A stretch of DNA of 64,000 nucleotides from Dysidea avara (Eukaryota; Porifera; Demospongiae; Dictyoceratida; Dysideidae). Shown piece after piece: positions 12,478 to 21,747 of the stretch; within the stretch, counting starts at the first letter, position 1; the number at the start of each line of letters is the position of its first letter. The position numbers were made by a program, and so were the translations under genes. The stretch covers positions 20,389,863 to 20,453,862 of the forward strand of contig NC_089280.1 in the NCBI RefSeq assembly GCF_963678975.1, written 5' to 3'. The notes beneath the pieces were generated by a model that saw only the letters and a program-made list of their open reading frames with translations, was not told the DNA's origin and did not search any database.

Positions 12478-13495
12478 CAGTGTTTATTTATTTATTAATG
12501 CTTTATAGTACACACATACAAGCATGAGCTTAGGTACACACACAGATACAAGAATTGACAATACTCATGGTGTACTAAAGGTCTGTAGGCTTGTTCCAAC
12601 AGCCAAAAGTAGTAATTATAAAATAATAATAAAAGAACACATGATAAATTGTCTAAAACAGTGTGTAGTTAATCGAGAAATGATCAGTAACACACCGACT
12701 ACAGGGACAGTGGTAGTGCAGTGTATGAGGGTTGAGGGAAACAAAGTTATGAATGAAATGATTCCAGAAGTGGGACTTGACTCTGTTCCTGATAGTGTCA
12801 ATAGACAGATTAACGTCAATTAATGGAAGCGCATTCCATAAGCGACAGATCCTTACAAAGTAAAAGTGTCGTTGCTTGTTAGTGGTGGAGGGATTGTGAT
12901 GTAATTTGAAGCCTCCTGATCTGGCACTGGTAGAGAAGGAAATGAAATGGTGAATGTTGAAATTACTGGTTGGATTTTTGATAGATTTGATGAAAAACAT
13001 GATGTCTGAAAGTTCAAAGGTGTACATTAATGGAAGAAGCTCTAGTTTGAGAAATCTAGTTTTATAGTCGGAAATGTAATCGTTCAAAATATACTTTGTG
13101 ACTCGTCTCTGAAGATGTTCTAGGTTACTGATTCTTTCACTAAATATGGACGCCAGATAGGGGAGCAGTACATGAGCTGAGACCTGATTAGAGATACGTA
13201 TAGCTTAACTTTAGTCAATGGTGGTATAGATGAACTGAAGGTTCTTCGTACAAGACCCAATGTCTTATAAGCTTTACTTAAAATAATGTCATGATGAGTT
13301 TTCCATTCAAGATTATCACTTAATGTAACTCCGAGATCTTTATGTGATTGTTTAGTAATGATTATGTTACCACTAATAGTATATGATGTAGGAAACTTCC
13401 GGTTAAAAGATAAATGGCAGCTTTTAGATGAGTTAAAATGTAAATTAGAGGATGTACTCCAGCTAAAGAGGTTGTCAATGTCACGTTGTAACAGT
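12478..13495 (-). pseudogene. CR1/L2-like reverse transcriptase 3' fragment, CxCxxC type
   Basis: Two minus-strand frames (13120-13495 and 12653-13087, broken near 13100) carry the region after the reverse transcriptase catalytic site: LFSWSTSSNLHFN, DLGVTLSDNLEW, SLIRSQLMYCSPIWRPY, and a C-terminal CPCSRC. The same C-terminus type (CPCSTC) occurs at 28762-29331. The 5' end is truncated. The left end carries an (AATA)n tail, and CAGTGT near both borders may be the target duplication. The open frame continues past the border into MITE sequence, so its first ~35 residues are not retrotransposon. Confidence 0.8.
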
Positions 13496-13650
13496 GTGTA
13501 GCGAGCTATGTAAGGATTTTTATGTAGTTTATCAGCTATGAATGCGTAGCTGGTGAGGTGGGCAGCTGGTTGCGACCGTTTTTTTTTGGGTCTCACCATA
13601 CCAAACCAGAGACTAAGTCTGGGTCAGCCCAGCCCCCCCTCATATTACAA

Positions 13651-15006
13651 TGGAAGCATGCCTATGTCACCCCAATATTTAAAAAAGGTTCCAAAGCTCA
13701 CCCAGGCAACTACCATCCTATCTCACTCACCTCAGTAGTTTGTAAAACACTGGAGCATATCATTGTGAGTCAAATTATGAAGCATTTGGAGGACCACAAT
13801 ATTCTTTCAGACAACCAGTTTGGATTTAGATCAAAACATTCCTGTGAGACTCAACTACTCATTACTGTTAATGACATTGCAAAAGATATTGACAGGAACC
13901 TGCAAGTTGATGCTGCTATATTAGACTTTTCTAAAGCGTTCGACAGAGTAGCTCATTCTAGACTTCTCTACAAATTAAATTACTATGGTATAAGAGGAAC
14001 TGTCTTACAGTGGCTAGAGTCCTTCCTTCATGGTCGTACCCAACAGGTTGTAGTAGAAGGCTCTAGATCTTCTACATGTCAAGTTACATCTGGTGTTCCA
14101 CAAGGTTCCGTACTTGGTCCTGTGTTGTTCCTAATTTACATTAACGATATTGTAACAAACATCAAGAGTGAAATTAGATTATTTGCTGACGACATTCTAC
14201 TCTTTAAAACTATAGCTACGCCCAACGATCACAGAATACTGCAAAATGACTTAGATTCCTTAACACAATGGGCTAGCAACTGGCTGATGGAATTTAACAT
14301 TCCCAAATGCAATATTTTACAATTTACAACCCACCACAGTAAAAGCACTTTTACATATAAAATGTCTAATATTCCATTGAATATTGTATCAGAGCAGACC
14401 TATCTTGGTATCCGCCTCCATCATACACTATCATGGGAACCTCATGTTAACTATATTTGTGGAAAGGCAAACCGTCTTCTTGGATTTCTGAAAAGGAATT
14501 TATATAATGCCCCAATACAAATCAAAGAACACTTATACAAACAATTATTGTTATCTTCTATTGAATACTGCTCAGCCATCTGGGATCCTTATCACCAAAC
14601 AACAGTTAGCAAATTAGAAATGATCCAACACCGAGCTGCAAGATTTGTTCTTAATAAACCATGGCACAGATCCAGTCAACAACACAGTATTACAGATATG
14701 CTTAATTACCTTCAATGGCCAAGTTTAAAAAGTAGGAGAAGGAATGCTAGAATTATATTATTATTCAAGATTGTAAGAAACTTACTGGTGCTACCAAACC
14801 ATTGTTTACCCCAGCCAACCCCTGTATCATATACTCGTGCCAATAATCCCCTCAAATTTGCACAGCTGCAATCCAGAATTGATTTATATAAGTATTCTTT
14901 TCTGCCAAGAACAATTATTGATTGGAATAACTTGAAAATTGACAACATTGACTCAATTAACCTTGACACTTTTAAGAACATTATAGATAAGCTAAACAAT
15001 TTGTGA
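13651..15006 (+). CDS. CR1/L2-like reverse transcriptase, 5'-truncated but open
   Basis: A continuous frame of about 450 residues. It runs from the start of the reverse transcriptase domain (VTPIFKKGS, NYHPISLTSV) through DFSKAFDRV, SGVPQGSVLGPVLF and the catalytic FADDILLF to the thumb and C-terminal region (YLGIRLHHTLSW, IEYCSAIWDPY, IQHRAARFV). The N-terminal endonuclease is missing, so the copy is truncated at the 5' end, as usual for target-primed reverse transcription. No internal stop suggests a recent insertion. It sits inside the hAT-like MITE at 12350-15091 and ends in a hairpin plus (TAA)n. No native start codon is present. Confidence 0.85.
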   Translation, partial: WKHAYVTPIFKKGSKAHPGNYHPISLTSVVCKTLEHIIVSQIMKHLEDHNILSDNQFGFRSKHSCETQLLITVNDIAKDIDRNLQVDAAILDFSKAFDRVAHSRLLYKLNYYGIRGTVLQWLESFLHGRTQQVVVEGSRSSTCQVTSGVPQGSVLGPVLFLIYINDIVTNIKSEIRLFADDILLFKTIATPNDHRILQNDLDSLTQWASNWLMEFNIPKCNILQFTTHHSKSTFTYKMSNIPLNIVSEQTYLGIRLHHTLSWEPHVNYICGKANRLLGFLKRNLYNAPIQIKEHLYKQLLLSSIEYCSAIWDPYHQTTVSKLEMIQHRAARFVLNKPWHRSSQQHSITDMLNYLQWPSLKSRRRNARIILLFKIVRNLLVLPNHCLPQPTPVSYTRANNPLKFAQLQSRIDLYKYSFLPRTIIDWNNLKIDNIDSINLDTFKNIIDKLNNL

Positions 15007-15019
15007 TTTGTAATGCACA

Positions 15020-15050
15020 TTAGCGTGTTGCCCCTGGTGGGCTTTGCTAA
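15020..15050 (+). other. 3' terminal hairpin of the retrotransposon
   Basis: TTAGC (15020-15024) pairs with GCTAA (15046-15050), and GCCC (15030-15033) pairs with GGGC (15039-15042), with loop CTGGT. A (TAA)n tail follows directly. Likely a recognition structure for the element's own reverse transcriptase. Confidence 0.5.
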
Positions 15051-15099
15051 TTAATAATAATAATAATAATCAACTACTTCCTCTGCCCCTGGCTGGTAT

Positions 15100-15245
15100 G
15101 ATTGCAGTGGTTATTCTGCATGGGGCTATTTGGAGAATACCCCCTCCAAAAATCCCATTTTTTCCCCACCAAAATTGTGAATGGCACCTGTTCTGGGCTA
15201 AATGCGACTAAATTTCTTAGTATTGTAGGGTATTGTAGGGTAGTC
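15100..15245. other. Spacer between repeats
   Basis: Short spacer with a C-rich patch. No gene or repeat end was recognised. Confidence 0.35.
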
Positions 15246-15812
15246 GCAAGGCATTCCATCTGACCGATCTCGTCCTGGCGACATATACCACCCTGATTTT
15301 CATCTTGGTCGTCCTGCCTATTTTGATCTCTCCATCAGGAGTACCACTCAGTCTGCTGTCATATCTTCTGCTTCTTCTCAGGCTGGGGTGGCCGCCGCTG
15401 TTGGTGAGATAGCTAAGGACAACCAATACCAGGACATTGTGAATGATAATGGAGGAGATTTTATCCCTCTTGTATGTGAGACCTTTGGTGTTTGGTCACC
15501 ATATGCCCTATCAATTTTAGGATCCATAGCTGACAGAACAACTATTAGAAACGGTTTACCTCGAAAGTTTGCTAGGCGCCAACTTCTCCAGCAACTGTCT
15601 GTGACTTTGTGGAGGTACAATGCAAAAATGATACTCCGCCAGTATTCGCTTACTGCTGAGGACGAATTTCCTGACTTTGACATTGGTTAAGTTAAGTACG
15701 TATAGGTAGTACTAAGTATATAGTTAGGTAATAAGTAGTAGTATGTTGTAGTTTTCAGTATGTACGTGTGTTATGATCATCATAGTTTTCATTTGTATTG
15801 TGAAAAAAAAAA
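15246..15812 (+). pseudogene. RLE-type retrotransposon C-terminal fragment
   Basis: One open frame from about 15246 to the stop at 15690 matches the C-terminal 150 residues of the element at 61771-63047. RPGDIYHPDF and PAYFDLSIRS correspond to RPGDVYHPDF and PAYFDVSVRS there, the core of a PD-(D/E)XK restriction-like endonuclease. The end then matches as ARRQLLQQLSVTLWRYNAKMI. A 3' UTR of about 110 bases ends in TGTGAAAAAAAAAA, the same kind of end as the other copy. Everything upstream of the endonuclease is missing. Confidence 0.8.
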
Positions 15813-15822
15813 TGTAACAGGA

Positions 15823-16807
15823 TGTTAAATGGATAGAGCAATGGCTGACTAAAAGAAACCAACAAGTAACTCTAGAAAATCATGTGTCAAGTAAACTACC
15901 CGTAAAGTCTGGAGTTCCACAAGGAACCGTATTGGGACCTCTCATGTTTTTGTTGTACATTAATGACATTGATGAAAATATTTCTTCAACAGTTTGGCTA
16001 TTTGCCGATGATTGCGTTATGTATAGGATAATTGATTCCTTAGAAGATTCACTGTGCCTTCAAAGAGACCTCAGTATCATTCTTAACTGGACTAAAAAGT
16101 GGCAGATGCAATTGAACATTGACAAATGTGTAGTATTAAGGTGTACAAGATCAACATCTCCCATTAATTATGACTATAATTTAAATGACGAAACTCTTCA
16201 ATTAACAGAACAACATCGATACTTGGGACTTATTTTTCATGAAAGCATGCAATGGTCGCATCATATTCAAGCTATGTGCATTAAAGCAAACAGATCCTTA
16301 AATTTTCTTCGGCGCAACTTAAGTAAATGTAGTAGTAATGTCAAGCAAAATGCCTACATTACCATCATAAGACCATTGTTAGAGTATGCAGCTTGTGTCT
16401 GGGACCCTTATCATGAATACTTAATATATGACATAGAAAAAATCCAACGACGTGCTGCAAGATGGGTCCTTTCTGATTTTAGTTGGTACAGTAGTGTGTC
16501 AGATATGTTGAACTTCCTTGAATGGCCAACCCTACAAGAGAGAAGACACATTAATAGGTTAAGCCAATTTCACAAAATCGTTCATCAGCTTACTCCTTCC
16601 ATACAGCTACCATCTTATTTCTTACCAACTCAGTATCCAACTAGACAGCTCCATCAACATCGATTTATAATCCCAGTCAGTTCCACTGTATCGTATCAGA
16701 AAAGCTTCTTTCCGAATACTTTAAGAGAATGGAACACTTTACCTAACAACTTTATTGAAGAGCAATCCACAAAAATTTTTACCAACCACCTTGTCATCAC
16801 ACATTAA
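15823..16807 (+). CDS. CR1/L2-like reverse transcriptase 3' half
   Basis: An open frame begins within the reverse transcriptase (WIEQWLTKRNQQ, SGVPQGTVLGPLMFLLYIND) and includes catalytic FADDCVMYR, YLGLIFHESMQW, LLEYAACVWDPY and IQRRAARWVL, ending at 16807. It is closest in this window to the ORF at 48011-50910. The 5' half and endonuclease are missing, and no genuine start codon exists. It abuts the poly-A tail of the RLE fragment just upstream. The 3' UTR contains the hairpin at 16867-16901 and an (AATCAT)n tail. Confidence 0.85.
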
Positions 16808-16866
16808 ATAATTTTATGTATGCATGTATATGTTAAATGTTTTTTGTTTTTTTTGTCTGTATTTAC

Positions 16867-16901
16867 CTGGGTCAGTTATCAGCTGTGCTGTCTCGACCCA
16901 G
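16867..16901 (+). other. 3' terminal hairpin, CTGGGTC/GACCCAG stem
   Basis: A perfect 7-bp stem (16867-16873 with 16895-16901), 21-base loop containing AGCTGTGCTG, then an (AATCAT)n tail. The homologous stem at 51024-51053 differs at two paired positions, and both stay paired. Confidence 0.65.
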
Positions 16902-17012
16902 TATATAATCATAATCATAATCATAATCATGAATCTTGGAGCTGCATAGTAAAGGAAGGAGTATACAAAGTCCGGGCTAAGGGAAAATATCCTTGCATGG
17001 CTATAGTGTTAA

Positions 17013-17369
17013 GGCCAATGAAACTTGATTACCAGTTTCTCGATCAGATTTTTGAAAATTTGATGCGGGCGGGCGGTTATTATTTATTATTCATTATTTT
17101 CTAAAAGCACAACGCACATCTCAAACGTGAAGATTTCTGCTAAAAAAGTGAGTCTACATTGAATACTCCTGCATTAAATAACTAAAATACGTTACTAATC
17201 CGTATAACAAGTGATTTTTCCTTTAGAGTATAGCTCATTGCTCCATTAGAGTAAAAGTGACTGCTCTATTAGAGTATTTCAATCTGAAATACCAATAATG
17301 AAATTCCATGCGGGTGTATCAAAAGCATGCGGGCGATGACGCGAAACTGGTAATCAAATTTCATTGGCC
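17013..17369. mobile_element. PIF/Harbinger-like MITE, TAA target duplication
   Basis: Inverted ends begin GGCCAATGAAACTTGATTAC and end in its near-complement, with TAA on both sides (17010-17012 and 17370-17372). Both subterminal regions carry GATGCGGGCGG-like words, as at 10446-10889. Includes two reverse CTCTAATAGAG-type motifs near 17225-17285. Non-coding. Confidence 0.75.
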
Positions 17370-17445
17370 TAATGTGCACTCAAATAGATATTGAACAGAC
17401 TTCAGGGTCGGACCGGCCGGACCACTTTTCAGCTACCATAGCGGA

Positions 17446-17667
17446 GTAGGCGGGAAAAGTTACGCGTGGGAAATATTTCGCGAATTTCGCGATTGCAAAA
17501 ACTATCGCGAAACTTTTACGCCGGTTAACTTGCTATACTGTCTACAAGCTTGTATTTGTACAGTAAGAAACTAGTAAGCACAATCAGCATCTCGAAACTT
17601 TCCCGCCGGTATAAAAAGTAGAGTGCCATTCGCGAAACTTTTCCCACGCGTAACTTTCCCCGCCTAC
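17446..17667. repeat. Short inverted-repeat element, GTAGGCGGG ends
   Basis: GTAGGCGGGAAAAGTTACGC at the left is mirrored at the right end (GCGTAACTTTCCCCGCCTAC), arms about 28 bases with one mismatch. The interior has several CGCGAA words. The target duplication is unclear because the pogo element starts four bases away. Confidence 0.6.
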
Positions 17668-17671
17668 GGTA

Positions 17672-18107
17672 GAGTAACTCACCTAATATCGGACGGGCTC
17701 CAAAATCGGACGCGATTACTCGAACTACAACAAGAAATTTTGAACAACTTATATGTCTTTAGATAGTTCAAGGCTGTGGGACTTTGCACACCAAGTATCA
17801 GCTTTCTCTGCTTCTTTGTCTGGTGGCAGCAGCCCTGCAAAGTCACTTCCGATTAATACGTATAATCGGAAAAAAAAGGTCGATTCACGGACAACCAGCA
17901 TTTATAGACTAGATCTGCAATCCATCAACCATTCGTTATATTGGTGGTGAAGGGCAACTCTTCTACTTTCTAAATATCTATGGTTTATTTATTTTAAATC
18001 CCTTTCACTATGAATTACAACTGAAATAAAACAGGATGTCACTGGAGTGATGATCGCACGTGATTTTGTATTAGTTCCGGTTTTGTAATTAGTGAAGCGT
18101 GGTCCGC
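17672..18107 (+). repeat. Left inverted repeat of the pogo-like element
   Basis: Reverse complement of 24472-24903 at high identity. It includes a reading of the sequence around TTCCGATTAATACG and the word CACTGGAGTGATGATCGCAC. Long for a pogo element, whose inverted repeats are usually a few tens of bases. Confidence 0.85.
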
Positions 18108-20895
18108 AGCGCGTGCTTTTGATTGCACGTCTACTGAAATGATTAATTCCCTGTTGAAATGGTAGGTATTATATAGTATAAAACAAGCAGTTTTCAGCTT
18201 TTATTAGCATGCGTGGCCTTTTCTGGTAGATTGAAATCCACACAATTTCAGCTAGTGGCTGGTTTTTTGATTGAAAAAGGTTGGAACTATGCAAGCACAG
18301 CTGAGAACATGGAACAAAGCTCAAGAGGGAATTCATTGTACATAGCTGCCTACCCAGTAATAATAAAAATAGCTCACTGAGTACCAGGCAAGCTTGTCTG
18401 TCCAGTTAGTCACTTTTAAATGCATATAAACATCTCGTTACATTAAACTATGCTGAAGCCACAGATAATTTAAAATGATCACATTCTGCTCTAAACTAGC
18501 TAGCTAACTCTACACAATTCACAACAGTTTATCATAAACAACTTTTGTCCAAAAAAACAAATGAACATCTGAGTGTAATTTAATTTCAACGAAAGTAATG
18601 TATAATCACAACATGACTCAGTAAATAGTTGAAACATGTTTAGGTTTTGCAATCAGAACAATACCAGGAACCAGATGGCTTCCTTGATAATCCAACACAA
18701 TTAAAGTGGAACCAGCCAAGTTTGCAGCTTTTGTTTTCACACAAAATCATTCGACCATATTCTTCTTCATGACATATACACCATAGTTGATCATCTTCTT
18801 CTTCAATGACACTTATTTCTTTACTCTTCTCTTGATCCACTATTAAGAAATCAACAATGCATTACAGTAGCATCTCCATATAATGCACACTGTGGGACCA
18901 ATCAGTGATTGCATAAGAAGGAAAACTTAAAACATATTTACTCAGATTATGCCATACACACTCCCAAATAGTACTGCAGTGGTGTGTGCTTTCAAATGTT
19001 TTTGTTTCAGTAAAATAATAAATATATTCAATTACATCACACCCTTGAATAGTGTAACACCCCATTTTTACTGCTATCATTAGCCATCAACGGCATTTAT
19101 TTCCATCACTTTGATAGGCCATGACAGTCAAATTTCAATTACTGCTTCTATGTTATAGTCACCAAAACAATGAAAGGAACAAGCCAAGCCATGCCAGATG
19201 TAGGCGAGCACTACAGATAAACACTGTGACGGCAACTAGTCCAACTTGATACTTGAAATGTCATTACCTAAGAAGATATGGAAGCTGTTTTCAAGACAGA
19301 GGTTGGCAAGAATATAGTTGAGAACACTGTCAACGATCTAGCCAATTGCTAAGAGAAACAATGTGTCCAATACTCATTTCCACTACTGGCGTGCTAGCAT
19401 CCAGAAACCACCAAGATAACCAGAACCGCGCAAAGAAAAGAACCTACCTATGGTAGGAAGCTAGTTGCTCCACTATTAAAACAGTACTGTAGAGTTGTTA
19501 AATGACCACTGCGTGTTGAATTATGAAGCAATTTGTGTGCATTTAAATTTAAAAATTGTAACTACTGTGTGAAGCAATTTTACGCATTGAAAATTTAAAT
19601 TGATGTCTGTTAGACATCTGGAATTTATCAATTTTTAGTGGTTTATGATGGCTGTAGGTGTGACATACTGGTCAGTAATTTGGTAATCTTCTGGTAATTG
19701 TATCATGCAAGCTAATGGCATTCCAGTGATTGAGCCAAGGTTCAGATAAACGATTACTTTGACTCTGCACATTGTCCTCTGTTACTGGTCAGGGGAGCCA
19801 TCTATTGATACCAAACTTGGTACACAGGAAGATGAATACCTCTGCCAAAATTTGTGCTCCAGGAATGTTTGTATGAGAAGGTATGTGTGGCAGAATAAAT
19901 GTCTATTAATCGGTTGCTTACGTTAGATAAGTAGCAATGTGTTGTGCCTGTTAACAGGATAGCTAGTAGTCAGTAGATTTAAAATAGTAGCAGCACATCC
20001 TCAGATTATATTGCAGTGCAGCACTATTCACAGTTTGTACCCATGTGGTAAACATCCAAGTTATGCGGTATTTAGGCCACATGTATAGTGTTTGTGTGGC
20101 TGATAATACTGTGCCAAGAACTTTTAAGCTGTACAATACATAAGCAGTTTTAAACTCTTTGGACATACCACAGCACTTTTACCTGTGAAAAGGGCAGCCT
20201 CCTTAATTATATAAGTAATACTGAGTAAAATTTGATCTGCATCAACTGCCGCGGCAGCCCCAAAAGTGTGCATTATTTTGGGACCATGCAGTGCTAGGAA
20301 AAGGGTTAGACATTTAGACAGCTAATTTGAAAGACATCGCTCAGTTTAATATACTACTGCTAAGCAAAGTCTTACAACTTTACAAAATATCAACATTGTA
20401 TATATGTACATCATACATGTAGCTATAATGTAATTTTACCTTTCTCTTTTACACTGTCCAATGTGGTAGGGGGTTGACTAGGAGCTTTAGCATTGTTGGC
20501 TGCTGTAATGTAAGAAAATTAGTTTTTACAATGCATAATACACATACATTGAGTATACGTATCCAATGCTCTATATTCCTAGAATGACCAGTACATTTTC
20601 ACATTTATTAATAATCACAAAGATCATTCCAGACACAAGGGTGTGCATTTAACTTTGGCCAGCAAGCACAGTGCTGTTGTACTATATGATAACCTTGAGG
20701 GTAACTCAATGAGAACAGCATCTGAGAAACCAATAAGAGGGGTTTGGGCAGAGTACCACTCAGAATTGTCAACTGCATCTCACCATATTAACAAGTATAT
20801 AGTGTACAGTTACAAAACAAGGCGAGAAACAAATTAATAGCATGTTCTGTGCTAATTTGTAAAGAGCTGATAAATTCAAGGAATAGTATTTACAG

Positions 20896-21747
20896 GGGGG
20901 GGGGGGGTTACTATTCAGTGGACTGGACTACTGGACTGACATATTTTTGGTTTTTACACATTCTGAGGTTGGTTTTATTGAGTCTTGCTAGTAAGAACCC
21001 TTTGGGTACCTGCAGCCCACTTCTAAATACTGAAGACAAACAGTGGAATATGCGAAAACTGTCTCTTAATATTTTCGCTACTGTTCATTATGCCACTATA
21101 CAACACTTATTCCTTACCTGGTGTGTAGTAATGCTGCAGGCAGTGCAGGGAACTGAATATGACAGCAATAGTTAACCAGCGATCAACTAGCCAGTAGACA
21201 ATCTTTCAAGATATCCTTGAGGAGCAAGCTAGTCTCGCCAGCATTGCCAGACCTCTCTAGGCAGTGCAGGGGCTTACAAATTAGAGATTTTTCAGCATGG
21301 ACGCTTATAATCTTTATTTGATAAGCCCCTACACTGAAACAGCGAGACTAGTGAGAGCAAGACTAATGAGACTAGCTTGCTCCTCAAGCTTGCTCTAAGG
21401 ATATATCTTGAAGGATATTGTCTACTGGCTAGTTGATTGCTGGTTAACTATTGCTGTCACATTCACTGCCGGAATTCCCTGCACTGCCTGCAGCATTACT
21501 ACACACCAGGTAAGGAATAAGTGTTCTATAGTGGCATAATGAACAGTAGCGAAATTATTAAGAGACAGATTTTGCATATTCCACTGTTTGTCTTCAGTGT
21601 TTAGAAGTGTTTAGAAGTGGGCTGCAGGTGCCCAAAGAGTTCTTACTAGCAAGACTCCATAAATCCAACCATAGAATGTGCAAAAACCAAAAATATGTCA
21701 GTCCAGTAGTCCAGTCCAGTGTTCCAGTCCACTGAATAGTGATGCCC
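20896..21747. mobile_element. Foldback element with ~350-bp arms and 9-bp target duplication
   Basis: Two arms (about 20905-21235 and 21375-21740) are near-perfect reverse complements, able to form a very long hairpin. TATTTACAG flanks the element at 20887-20895 and 21748-21756, a 9-bp duplication typical of Mutator-like elements. The left end is a run of 13 G where the right end reads GGGCATCAC in the same sense. It lies within an intron of the transposase-PHD gene. No coding capacity. Confidence 0.8.
21285..21345. repeat. Small foldback core shared with 59130-59203
   Basis: The loop region of the large foldback contains GGGGCTTACAAATTAGAGAT and, facing it, CGCTTATAATCTTTATTTGA then TAAGCCCC. 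A similar pair at 59130-59203 has perfect arms. Confidence 0.5.

Larger units (their letters stand above)
12350..15091. mobile_element. hAT-like MITE broken by two retrotransposon insertions
   Basis: Left end CATAGGCGGCGGAAAGG and right end ACTACTTCCTCTGCCCCTG, flanked by GCTGGTAT at 12342-12349 and 15092-15099. Uninterrupted copies at 46148-46501 and 57282-57614 show that the native length is about 340 bp. Here the MITE is interrupted at about 12478-13495 by a minus-strand retrotransposon and at about 13648-15068 by a plus-strand one. The surviving middle piece, about 13496-13647, matches the other copies. Confidence 0.85.

Noticed and set aside
15074-15683. Minus-strand open frames over 15.1-15.7 kb
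   Set aside because: They are antisense shadows of the RLE retrotransposon fragment on the plus strand.
18640-18840. The PHD-finger frame as a separate host gene
   Set aside because: It begins at a splice acceptor in the same phase as the transposase exons and lies within the transposon's inverted repeats.
20643-21175. Plus-strand open frames near the large foldback
   Set aside because: They overlap intron and foldback sequence of a minus-strand gene and show no family resemblance.
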